DNA from: a virus
IMG/VR virus record: IMGVR_UViG_3300042691_008255
Coordinates: 1-20,175 of that record
Length of the DNA: 20,175 nucleotides
Reading direction: 5' to 3' (one strand)
Shown: piece after piece, positions 9,501 to 15,475 of the stretch
Numbering within the stretch: the first letter of the stretch is position 1
How the letters are laid out: the number at the start of each line of letters is the position of its first letter
Translations under genes and position numbers: made by a program
Notes under the pieces: generated by a model
What the model was told of the DNA's origin: nothing
The model's database searches: none
The model's input: the letters and a program-made list of their open reading frames with translations, nothing else

Positions 9501-10740
9501 CATTAGCCATTCTTGACGTATTTTTATACAGTTCACCGGCTTCTTTTTTACTCATGGCAAAGTCTTTACCCATTTGAGCAATTTCACCATCTACTTCCAT
9601 CAATACATTGAACAGACCTTTTGCTCCTTTTGCCAATAAACCAAAACCACCAGCCAATGCACCCAAACCCAATCCCGCAGCAAGTTTTGGTCCCATAGCA
9701 ATCATACTACCAAGACCTTTTACTCCGTCTGCAAATGCAGCTTTGAAATTACCACTAAGACCATTTTGAATGGCTGATGTAAATGACTTATTCATCTTTT
9801 CAGCGGTTTTATCTATACCGAGAGTTTTGTATATCATTTCACCACCAGGAAGATTTTTAACCCAAGATGACATAGAATCACCCATCTTGGTTCCCATATT
9901 ATTTATCATTCCATATTTTGCGGTTTGTTTTTCTATAACTGCATTCTGTTGTTCTATCGCATCAAGTCTTGCTTCTTCAAGGGAAAGTCCTTTTAATAAT
10001 GTCTGTTGATCTGCCGCACTTAATCCAGAACCTTTTGCCTCTATCTCATATCTAGCCATTGCTATCGCTTCTCGTGCTTTATCCGTGTCTACTAATTTTG
10101 CGGAACCCTTTTCAATTTCCTTTGTTTGAGCAGCAGATTCACTTATTAACCCTGTTATATCACCACTTATCGCCCTCACTTCATTAAAATTAGATCCAAA
10201 TGCCGTGCTTGTATTATACCCATCTTTTATTGAACTTCCAATTTTATTCCAAAAATCTACTGATTCAGAACTTGCATTGTTTGCATTTACCAATGCATCT
10301 GAATAACTTTTGGTTTTATCCCCCATTAAGCTGAGTTTAGCATTTGTTTCTATTATAGATTTTTTTTGCTGTTCTGCTAATCCAATACTTCTATCTGCAA
10401 TATCAGCCCTTTTTTCTTCTAATTCCTTTTTTTTCTTTTCTGATTCTTCTTGTTTTTTACTTCTATCTGCCGTATCTTTTTGATGTTTCTCTGATTTCTT
10501 TTGTCTATCTTCTGTATCTTTATCTAACTTTTCAAGTTTTTTGCGCACTTCTTCTTCCTTCTCCACGGAATCCATACGAAGTGCTTCTAATGTTACCAAT
10601 TTTTTGATATTTTCTATTGATTTTTTTTCGGCGGATTCCATTTTGCTCTTTTGTTCAACGATTTGTTTTTCCAAATCAACTCGTTGTTGAGTTAGAGCTT
10701 TTAGTTCTGCCGCGAGTTTTACGTCTTCTTTTGATGCCAC
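6508..10740 (-). CDS. Tail tape measure protein
   Basis: This 1410-residue protein should set tail length and span the tail lumen before DNA ejection. Residues 1 to about 140 are highly charged, K/E-rich coiled coil. A GLGALAGGFGLL-type hydrophobic stretch lies near 355. A cluster of hydrophobic segments runs from about 905 to 1047 and contains a 56-residue duplication; a 77-residue repeat (EGxGSLxGGxSP) follows near 1130-1285. A Gly/Ala/Pro-rich linker at about 1294-1357 leads to a short C-terminal domain (KFGDRFIEEIRTTLNIKKTY). Size, composition and place between tube/chaperone and baseplate genes are typical of tape measures. At the usual 0.15 nm per residue the tail would be near 210 nm (inference). 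The start is GTG, with an in-frame TAG just upstream and only a weak AGAAA ribosome site. No peptidase or lysozyme domain was recognised. Confidence 0.88.
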   Translation of the reverse strand: MASKEDVKLAAELKALTQQRVDLEKQIVEQKSKMESAEKKSIENIKKLVTLEALRMDSVEKEEEVRKKLEKLDKDTEDRQKKSEKHQKDTADRSKKQEESEKKKKELEEKRADIADRSIGLAEQQKKSIIETNAKLSLMGDKTKSYSDALVNANNASSESVDFWNKIGSSIKDGYNTSTAFGSNFNEVRAISGDITGLISESAAQTKEIEKGSAKLVDTDKAREAIAMARYEIEAKGSGLSAADQQTLLKGLSLEEARLDAIEQQNAVIEKQTAKYGMINNMGTKMGDSMSSWVKNLPGGEMIYKTLGIDKTAEKMNKSFTSAIQNGLSGNFKAAFADGVKGLGSMIAMGPKLAAGLGLGALAGGFGLLAKGAKGLFNVLMEVDGEIAQMGKDFAMSKKEAGELYKNTSRMANEMKITGINSKEIAVGIDAASQAMGGMDVASMINAGNKEMEAFAKQATILTKQFGLSGQEIANLKDLSVMTGKSMDGLVQDAVGVGKGVMNAKEAMKTLASVPKEVAVAFKGSTKELAAAAIKAKMLGTDLKKVKDIGRGMLELESSLTAQFEAQALTGKTLNLDAARRYAMEGDIYNLQEEILNQAGSLEDFQGMNAIQQEAFAKAMGMSVDEMTSMLTNAEKMADAKIDATMAEELSKMNAKELAAAAGKAANDKQKAYIEELAAQKRSASLQEAMSDAVEKLKQKFAPVIDAVLDIVGGLEEGNDGVSVFQKMIDEIDMEAIAAGVKEALPKLMEAVQTLIKRLPQIIEFVSKIVGGFASAGGAVGGILGFINPSVAGIGAMALKVAGPGGIAAGFKLAGKGAMGLFDMVKGPLGDSIGKLAGGVTDKLGGAFGKVSEKAGALGSKMKDMAADKAGALGGKSKKAKMPKGGKGGGGFMDGIVDAVNKMDTKKMMQGAAAILILAAALWVTAKAVQEFMKVDWGAMAKAGVALLGLAAIAYLMGKASTEMIKGAVAMLILGAALYVIGAALQLFMSISWESMGKAAVAILGLALMAALLGTFAPIILVGAGVLAVLGVALLVFSAAMLVMGAAAQQVTPLMQAFFEGLSGVIMSVGQVIVDIINAIAGAIYGFIDRLLKLGEMDPEQLFSIAGGITALAGALAAFGGGSGVGAALEGLGSLFGGDSPFDQLMTLVKEVDPSGLMGIATGVTLLSAGLAMIGASLQTIDTSKLDQFKESLGNLMQSLGGGAIMEGIGSLLGGESPLSTMQKLISSLEPEKLSAVAKSLLEISTSLKMLADTIAGMDVEKLGQVFEKINQSSGESKASKVMDSIVGGITSMFGGGEEKEGEQKSSGGNVSTPAATAVSPVGMQSTPFSPAMAAAAMGGAGGPSAGAGGGAGANMSGVESKLDQLISIMSSAANQPTVIKFGDRFIEEIRTTLNIKKTYQADQSFGRTA
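6892..7353 (-). repeat. Tandem 77-residue repeat in the tape measure
   Basis: Copies start at 7353 and 7122, 231 nt apart. Both open with E-G-x-G-S-L-x-G-G-x-S-P and continue with a D/E-P-x-x-L segment and a Leu/Ser-rich helix. A more diverged related segment (MDPEQLFSIAGG) precedes the first copy. Confidence 0.6.
7684..8019 (-). repeat. Tandem 56-residue hydrophobic duplication in the tape measure
   Basis: Copy 1 starts at 8019 (residue 908) and copy 2 at 7851 (residue 964), exactly 168 nt apart. Each has G-A-x-A-x-L-I-L-x-A-A-L near its start, F-M-x-x-x-W-x-x-M in the middle and K-A-x-V-A-x-L-G-L-A towards its end. Each copy could supply two membrane-spanning helices. Confidence 0.75.
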
Positions 10741-10760
10741 TTGTTTCTACGAATACTCAT

Positions 10761-10804
10761 AAAATAAAAAACGGTTTACATATCTGATATAAATATGTAA
10801 ACCG
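10761..10804 (-). terminator. Rho-independent terminator between the chaperone extension and the tape measure
   Basis: A perfect 12-bp inverted repeat (arms 10772-10783 and 10793-10804, 9-nt loop) is followed on the minus strand by TTTTTTATTTT. It starts 5 nt after the stop codon at 10810-10812. It could reduce tape-measure transcription relative to the genes upstream. Confidence 0.7.
10789..10796 (-). promoter_or_regulatory. Intergenic ATATTTAT motif before the tape measure gene
   Basis: Exact copy of the intergenic 8-mer, 49 nt upstream of the GTG at 10740. It overlaps the loop and the adjoining arm of the terminator hairpin, so transcription start and stop signals may be superimposed here. 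Confidence 0.45.
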
Positions 10805-10809
10805 CAAAA

Positions 10810-11025
10810 TTATCTTCTTGTTGCCGGTGGTTTTGAGAATGTAGGCATATTAACTTTGTTTTTTGATACTTCAGCTTGTTCTGCCTTATTTTTTTCTTCA
10901 ACTGCCTTTTTCACTTGATTGATATAGAATCTTCTCAAATGTATTGGTAAGTTATAGACTTCTTCCCAAGTAAATCCACCATTTCCATAATAACACAAAG
11001 AAAAAATTTCTTCATGCAATCCCAA
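10810..11025 (-). CDS. Small downstream partner of the gp26-like gene, probably a frameshift extension
   Basis: As a separate gene this would start with TTG at 11025 and encode 71 residues. Its conserved-looking part, H-E-E-I-F then C-Y-Y-G-N-G-G-F-T-W-E-E-V-Y-N-L-P-I-H-L-R-R-F-Y, has no ATG before it; the first internal Met is near the end (N-M-P-T-F). The frame is open upstream to 11055 and so overlaps the end of the 288-codon gene by 23 nt. Read through a frameshift it would add 78 residues (G-L-E-A-N-Y-R-L and onward) to that protein. The position just before the tape measure matches the G/GT chaperone arrangement of many tailed phages. A GGAAG 11 nt before the TTG leaves independent initiation possible. 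The C-terminal half is charged and lysine-rich, probably helical. Real coding is likely; the mode of expression is inferred. Confidence 0.7.
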   Translation of the reverse strand: MGLHEEIFSLCYYGNGGFTWEEVYNLPIHLRRFYINQVKKAVEEKNKAEQAEVSKNKVNMPTFSKPPATRR

Positions 11026-11032
11026 ACGGTAA

Positions 11033-11055
11033 TTAGCTTCCAGGCCAAAAAAATG
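11033..11055 (-). other. Candidate programmed ribosomal frameshift site (T7 run)
   Basis: The upstream frame ends at TAA (11033-11035), and the downstream frame is open only from 11055. The 23-nt overlap contains seven consecutive T on the coding strand (11047-11053). In the upstream frame it reads ACA TTT TTT TGG; in the downstream frame TTT TTT GGC. The change needed is +1 or -2, not -1. A Phe-tRNA could re-pair with TTT after either slip. No clear stimulatory stem-loop or pseudoknot was found by eye. Confidence 0.55.
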
Positions 11056-11899
11056 TTACCTCAACGGGTATATCTATCTCCTTTACCTCACCAGTTATGT
11101 CTGAAACAAATGTAAATGTCATATCTAGATCGGGTGAGATTGCCTTCATATATGACCTCAATGCTCTTGAATCGGATGCAAATAATTCATTATCAACGAA
11201 ATTGTTTATTGCAGCTCTTCCGGATTCACCATCAACTGATGTAATAATATGTTTGAGTCTCGTTGTTAATTCCTTATCAATACCAGTTTTAACGAGGGTT
11301 TTATTCATAGACTTTATTTCACTTTGTATTTCTTTTTCCAAACCATGTGTCATAAGTCTGAATGTAACAGTTCTCTTTGATATTGGCAATTCAAAATCAA
11401 ATTCATTTTTGCCGTTCTGAAATAAGCTATAATCGACCTCCTTGTGCTCAATTTCAGTTAAATCTATTGTTACTTTTTGTTTATCTCCTGGTGAGAAGGG
11501 ATCATCAATTTGAACTGTATAATCTTTACCATATCCTAAAATTCTGGCAGCAACCATAATTGCATTTTTGTCACCAACGTATAAATCCGAATAATTGATT
11601 GGGGTAACAATCAGAGACTCAAACAATTTGTCTAAAACAACACCTTGCTTAATAAGGTTTTGTGAAGTTAAAATATCTTCTTCTCTTGCAGTCATATATT
11701 TCATTTCAATAACGCCTTCCTTCAAGGGATGTCCTTCTGGATACAATAATCCTTTTGAAGGCAAAGGTATAATTTCTGTTGGGAAATTTGTCTTCTTAAC
11801 GTTAGTCTGTTTATGTTCTGCAAGAAGTTGTGCCTTAATATCGGCATCCGAAATGGTTTCTTCATTTGCTACATTGTAGCCGGTTGGAATTTTTGTCAT
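11033..11899 (-). CDS. gp26-like baseplate hub assembly / tail assembly chaperone protein
   Basis: This 288-residue protein has the pattern of the T4 gp26 family: an N-terminal acidic leader, then I-P-L-P-S-K-G-L-L-Y-P and E-M-K-Y-M-T-A-R-E-E-D-I-L-T near residues 45-80. These are followed by a V-A-A-R-I-L-G-Y-G segment, a beta-rich middle with L-P-I-S-K-R-T-V-T-F-R-L, and a helical C-terminus. T4 gp26 is somewhat shorter (about 208 residues). The family acts in hub or tail assembly and probably does not remain in the virion. The ATG is supported by an ATAGGATT ribosome site 8 nt away. It sits between tube and tape measure genes, where tape-measure chaperones are encoded. Its last codons, ending F-F-W-P-G-S, overlap the downstream open frame at a T7 run. 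The gp26 assignment comes from remembered family motifs, not a search. Confidence 0.68.
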   Translation of the reverse strand: MTKIPTGYNVANEETISDADIKAQLLAEHKQTNVKKTNFPTEIIPLPSKGLLYPEGHPLKEGVIEMKYMTAREEDILTSQNLIKQGVVLDKLFESLIVTPINYSDLYVGDKNAIMVAARILGYGKDYTVQIDDPFSPGDKQKVTIDLTEIEHKEVDYSLFQNGKNEFDFELPISKRTVTFRLMTHGLEKEIQSEIKSMNKTLVKTGIDKELTTRLKHIITSVDGESGRAAINNFVDNELFASDSRALRSYMKAISPDLDMTFTFVSDITGEVKEIDIPVEVTFFWPGS

Positions 11900-11949
11900 A
11901 ACTTAAATCCTATAACAATGTTTGTAATAAAACGTTTTAATATACACAA

Positions 11950-11957
11950 ATAAATAT
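11950..11957 (-). promoter_or_regulatory. Intergenic ATATTTAT motif before the gp26-like gene
   Basis: Exact copy of the intergenic 8-mer, 51 nt upstream of the ATG at 11899 and directly next to the hairpin at 11958-11984. Confidence 0.45.
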
Positions 11958-11984
11958 GGGTATACCGAAAAAATCAGTATACCC
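11958..11984. terminator. Hairpin between the tube and gp26-like genes
   Basis: An 8-bp perfect inverted repeat (GGGTATAC / GTATACCC, 11-nt loop). On the plus strand it is followed by GTTTTTTATTT, the stronger terminator form. On the minus strand, the gene direction, it is followed by the weaker ATATTTATTT. It could stop antisense transcription, act weakly after the tube gene, or stabilise the tube mRNA 3' end. Confidence 0.5.
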
Positions 11985-12023
11985 GTTTTTTATTTCAATC
12001 TCAATATGATAATACAAATTGTA

Positions 12024-12512
12024 TTAGTATTGGAGGATAGCATAATCATAGGCGAGTGTGAGAGAAATCTCAACAAACGCATCATTTGCCCAATCCATTT
12101 CACCGAATGTTGTTGCAGTAATGAAAGCACCTTTAAGTGTCCATTCTTCAACTTTATCACCAACAGGACCGAGAACATGAAGTGTTATGTCTTTCTTATA
12201 GAAGTCAGAATAACCATCACGACCTGTTACGGATTCGTGTGAAAGACGCACCCATTCCATTGTTGCCTGAGCAGCGGAAGGCACGATAGGATCATACAAT
12301 TTGATTGTAATATCTTGCCATTCACCCTTTCCCTTTACCTTACGTTTGACGTTGATGTGGTCAAGTGTGATTGGATTGAAACTGATGTTTGGTCTACCAG
12401 CACCTTTTACCAAATATGCAGGAACCCCCTCAATATACATAATAAATCGGTTCTGTAATTTTGGCTCAAACGGTGTGAAAAAAATTTCATTGGGATCGAG
12501 TAATTCAGCCAT
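12024..12512 (-). CDS. 19: Tail tube protein (gp19-like)
   Basis: At 162 residues this is almost the length of T4 gp19 (163). The tube protein forms stacked hexameric rings lining the DNA channel inside the sheath. Visible features are an N-terminal M-A-E-L-L-D-P segment, F-M-Y-I-E-G-V-P-A-Y-L-V-K as first strand, a long basic hairpin (I-N-V-K-R-K-V-K-G-K-G-E-W), and a W-x-x-L-K-G-A-F-I turn. A C-terminal strand ends E-I-S-L-T-L-A-Y-D-Y-A, typical of this family. The ATG is preceded by GGAG with 6-nt spacing, a strong ribosome site fitting high expression. It lies directly downstream of the sheath gene, the T4 18-19 order. Confidence 0.9.
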   Translation of the reverse strand: MAELLDPNEIFFTPFEPKLQNRFIMYIEGVPAYLVKGAGRPNISFNPITLDHINVKRKVKGKGEWQDITIKLYDPIVPSAAQATMEWVRLSHESVTGRDGYSDFYKKDITLHVLGPVGDKVEEWTLKGAFITATTFGEMDWANDAFVEISLTLAYDYAILQY

Positions 12513-12543
12513 TTATATCTCCAAATTAAAAATATCTTCGTAA

Positions 12544-12551
12544 ATAAATAT
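12544..12551 (-). promoter_or_regulatory. Intergenic ATATTTAT motif before the tube gene
   Basis: Exact copy of the intergenic 8-mer, 32 nt upstream of the ATG at 12512, between the post-sheath hairpin and the tube ribosome site. Confidence 0.45.
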
Positions 12552-12561
12552 ACAACTTTGA

Positions 12562-12592
12562 AAAATTATGGGGAGTATATTTCAACTCCCCA
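12562..12592 (-). terminator. Terminator after the tail sheath gene
   Basis: An 8-bp stem (TGGGGAGT / ACTCCCCA on the minus strand, 8-nt loop; arms 12585-12592 and 12569-12576) is followed by TAATTTTTC. It lies about 10 nt past the sheath stop codon. Readthrough or the adjacent ATATTTAT motif would then supply the tube gene. Confidence 0.65.
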
Positions 12593-12602
12593 CTTACATC
12601 AA

Positions 12603-15041
12603 TTAAGCACCAGGAAACGCAGCACCAGTAGACTGAATGTTGAAATCAAGAATGATAAATTCAGCAGTCTTGGCAGGTTGTAAGAACAACTGACCATAAA
12701 GGATGTTGCGGTCAATAATATCCGGAGTATTGTTACTTTCATCCATGATAACACGGAAGGCATAAAGACCTTGACGTTGTTGGATGGATTCAAGATATGG
12801 AGTAACAATGTTCAAGAATCTTGAGCGAGTTTGTGAAGTGTTTTGTTCAAACACAAGGTATCTTGTGGAAGAAGCAATAAACTTCTTAGCAGCAATCAAG
12901 AGACGGCGAACATTGATACGGTCAAGAGCAGATGGACGACCTTGAAGTGTCTTCTGACCCCATACACATACTCCTGTTGATGGGAATACTGCAATCGGAT
13001 TTATTCTTGCCTCATAGAGAGTATCACGTTCTGCATGAGTCAATCTGGATTTAACTTCAACAACTTCTGTTAAACCACCACGATTCAAACCAGCAGGAGC
13101 GAACCATTCAGCGGCAACACGGTCATTGAAAGCAATAACACCAGGAAGAACAACAGATGGTGGAACCCATATAGGTTTGTTTCTATCGAAATCAAGAATC
13201 TTAACCCAAGGATAATAAGTAGCAGCATAGTTACTGTCAAATCCTTCTGTTGTTGCAACAGCAGTTGCGATGTTATCATTTATACCAACAGAATCCATTA
13301 CATAGAATGCATCACCGCGATCCTCACAAACATCTTTAGCATAATTTGTTATTGCAGAATGTAATGAGTGAAGAACACCAGGTGTTGCAATCATGTTAAT
13401 ATCAAATTCATCTGCATTTGAAATTGTGTCAAGTGCCTTCTTGTAAGAAGTATATCCATCAGCTGTTGAATTTGATATATCAAATCCTTGTGTGTTACCA
13501 GCTTCAATGTATGTTCCCAATTTCTTTTGAAGATGTGGTTTGTGACCATCAAATCCACCTTGAAGCGGGATCATAAATTTACGAGAATCGAGTGCAGTGT
13601 TTGTAGTTAAATCTATTGATGAACTGTAAGCAGTTGCACTTGATGGGAAACTTGCACCAGGATTTTGTTGATAATCGCCCAAATAGAAATCTGCATTAGA
13701 TCCAGTTGTTTGATTTGCAGTTATAGGTAATGGACGCAAATAATTAAAGTTATCAGTATTGTTGAAATCATAACTGAATCCCCAATATACTCGTCTATTA
13801 TATGCACCACCGGCTGTTTGGTCTGTCACAAATGTAGCAGCAGCAGGTTGTGTGAAATCTTTTGGTATCGGTGACTGTAAAGCACGGAATCCAAAAGGAA
13901 CGAGATTTGGAGATACACCACCGTTTGTAACGGCTTCTGTTACTTCAACACGAACATATTTTGATTTATTAGAATAATCACCGTTTACAACAACTTTGCC
14001 TTCATCTGTAATTGTGATAAATCTATCGCCGATTACTCTTGCAATAAATTTAGGTGAATTTGGATCCAAATTACACTTAAATGATTCAATCACATTTGGA
14101 CGCAAATCTTCATCTTCATATGTGAAAGGTGTTGTTGGTAATTTAGATTGATCAACAAATCTAACAACAACATCGAAATCACCATATTCAGAACCTGCGA
14201 TTGTTCCAGCAGGACGAATGTTTGCAATACCAACTTTTACTTCATAGTTTGAATGAATACCATGAGAAATTGTATGGAACTTAAACAAATTAGTTGTTTG
14301 TGCACCAACTCGTTGTGATGTTATCCAAGGAGTAGAAGCAGCCAAATAATCTGTTGTAAAATCCCAAGGAGAACCAGCAGAGCCAGTTTCAATTAAAATT
14401 GAAGTTGCTGCATCAAGTGCAAGTGAAGCAGATGCCTCTTTCTTAAAGTTTACATAATTGTAAACAGCGTGTGTTCCGTATGGGTTGTAACCATACAAAT
14501 CACCAATATATGCAGAAGATTCTGGATTGATAGATGAACTGAAAGCAGTTCCGTTTTCACTAATAGCATTTGTAAATGAAGAAACATCAGTTGTGAAAGA
14601 ACCCGAAATGGTAATTACAAAACTACCACTATTGTTAGAATTAACTGTTGTTTTTTCAAACAAAGATGTTGCATCAGAATTAGTTACAACGAATGTAGGA
14701 TGTAAGAATGAAATCAATTTCTTACCCCATGAACCAGTTGCAACAAGAGCAATAGGATGTTTTAGTGAATATCCACCGGATCCAAGAACACGAACTATTG
14801 TTGCACTTCCAGCATTGTTAAGATAATTCTTTGCTGTATATGGTAAATATGACTGTTCGTATGTGTTACCGAAATGGGTGACGAAATCACCAAAACTATT
14901 AACTACCGTTGGGACAAATGCAGGTCCCTTTAACGTGGGTCCTAAAAGAGCAGCACCAATGTTACCTATTCCTTGTGGAAGGAATGACAGGTCCATCTCA
15001 TTAGTAAACACTCCAGGACTTACAATTCTTTCATTAGCCAC
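12603..15041 (-). CDS. 18: Tail sheath protein (gp18-like)
   Basis: The contractile sheath subunit, 812 residues against about 659 in T4. The N-terminus (S-P-G-V-F-T-N-E-M-D, then I-G-A-A-L-L-G-P-T-L-K-G-P and a F-G-D-F-V-T-H-F-G segment) is the sheath linker/strand-exchange region. The C-terminal domain from about residue 680 has G-V-C-V-W-G-Q-K-T-L, R-I-N-V-R-R-L-L, L-E-S-I-Q-Q-R-Q-G-L-Y-A-F and a final Q-P-A-K-T-A-E-F-I strand, all hallmark sheath segments that form the inner conserved core. The long, serine- and asparagine-rich middle (about residues 130-530) is larger than in T4 and probably forms surface-exposed domains. The start is GTG with GGAG 7 nt upstream. A hairpin terminator follows the stop. 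Assignment is secure from motifs and from the tube gene next door. Confidence 0.93.
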   Translation of the reverse strand: MANERIVSPGVFTNEMDLSFLPQGIGNIGAALLGPTLKGPAFVPTVVNSFGDFVTHFGNTYEQSYLPYTAKNYLNNAGSATIVRVLGSGGYSLKHPIALVATGSWGKKLISFLHPTFVVTNSDATSLFEKTTVNSNNSGSFVITISGSFTTDVSSFTNAISENGTAFSSSINPESSAYIGDLYGYNPYGTHAVYNYVNFKKEASASLALDAATSILIETGSAGSPWDFTTDYLAASTPWITSQRVGAQTTNLFKFHTISHGIHSNYEVKVGIANIRPAGTIAGSEYGDFDVVVRFVDQSKLPTTPFTYEDEDLRPNVIESFKCNLDPNSPKFIARVIGDRFITITDEGKVVVNGDYSNKSKYVRVEVTEAVTNGGVSPNLVPFGFRALQSPIPKDFTQPAAATFVTDQTAGGAYNRRVYWGFSYDFNNTDNFNYLRPLPITANQTTGSNADFYLGDYQQNPGASFPSSATAYSSSIDLTTNTALDSRKFMIPLQGGFDGHKPHLQKKLGTYIEAGNTQGFDISNSTADGYTSYKKALDTISNADEFDINMIATPGVLHSLHSAITNYAKDVCEDRGDAFYVMDSVGINDNIATAVATTEGFDSNYAATYYPWVKILDFDRNKPIWVPPSVVLPGVIAFNDRVAAEWFAPAGLNRGGLTEVVEVKSRLTHAERDTLYEARINPIAVFPSTGVCVWGQKTLQGRPSALDRINVRRLLIAAKKFIASSTRYLVFEQNTSQTRSRFLNIVTPYLESIQQRQGLYAFRVIMDESNNTPDIIDRNILYGQLFLQPAKTAEFIILDFNIQSTGAAFPGA

Positions 15042-15083
15042 TTATTATCTCCATAAAATTATAGAATGTAATGTATTCTGCAT

Positions 15084-15091
15084 ATAAATAT
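15084..15091 (-). promoter_or_regulatory. Intergenic ATATTTAT motif before the sheath gene
   Basis: Exact copy of the intergenic 8-mer, 43 nt upstream of the GTG at 15041. Here the plus strand also reads TATAAATA, the T4 late-promoter consensus, but in the direction away from the genes. Confidence 0.45.
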
Positions 15092-15108
15092 GAAACAAAA
15101 AATCCAAA

Positions 15109-15408
15109 TTATGATTTTGATGGAATAAATTTACCAGAGTCCAAATCCAATACACCGTCACCGTATTTCTCATTTAGTGTTTTAACTAAATCACTTTCTT
15201 GTGTCTGGAGATTGTTATACTCTGTAAATAATTTTTCTCTCAATTCTTGCATTTGGTTTAATCGTTTGTTCAAAAGATGTAATTCTATTTCGACTTGACC
15301 AATTTGTGCAGTTACTCTAGCATAACTTGTTTGTAACCCTTTAACTGTTCCAATGTCTTCTTGTTCAAAATCTTTTTCAACAATCGCGTTTTCAGTATTC
15401 TCTGCCAT
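15109..15408 (-). CDS. Small coiled-coil protein of unknown function
   Basis: 99 residues counted from the ATG at 15408, which has GTGAGG 6 nt upstream. A GTG four codons earlier (15420) overlaps that ribosome site and is less likely. Residues about 30-85 are a continuous heptad-like helix with regularly spaced Leu, Ile and Gln (for example Q-I-G-Q-V-E-I-E-L-H-L-L-N-K-R-L, then L-R-E-K-L-F). A short C-terminal tail follows, with G-D-G-V-L-D-L-D-S-G-K-F. The acidic N-terminus is probably disordered. It lies between the tail terminator and sheath genes, so a tail assembly or small structural role is plausible. I do not recognise a family. Confidence 0.72.
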   Translation of the reverse strand: MAENTENAIVEKDFEQEDIGTVKGLQTSYARVTAQIGQVEIELHLLNKRLNQMQELREKLFTEYNNLQTQESDLVKTLNEKYGDGVLDLDSGKFIPSKS

Positions 15409-15443
15409 ATAAAACCTCACTTAAAATAAAAAATATAACATAG

Positions 15444-15451
15444 ATAAATAT
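15444..15451 (-). promoter_or_regulatory. Intergenic ATATTTAT motif before the coiled-coil gene
   Basis: Exact copy of the intergenic 8-mer, 36 nt upstream of the ATG at 15408. It is flanked by ACATA/TATGT, a weak 5-bp stem, and followed by a T-rich run. Confidence 0.45.
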
Positions 15452-15475
15452 GTATCAAAATTTCGTAAATCAAAT

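Noticed and set aside
10719-10760. 13-codon ATG frame overlapping the tape measure GTG start
   Set aside because: It lacks a ribosome site and lies in another frame; it could be a leader peptide but nothing supports it beyond the ATG.
15063-15079. AGAAT/ATTCT inverted repeat before the sheath gene
   Set aside because: The stem is only 5 bp and AT-rich; too weak to call a terminator.
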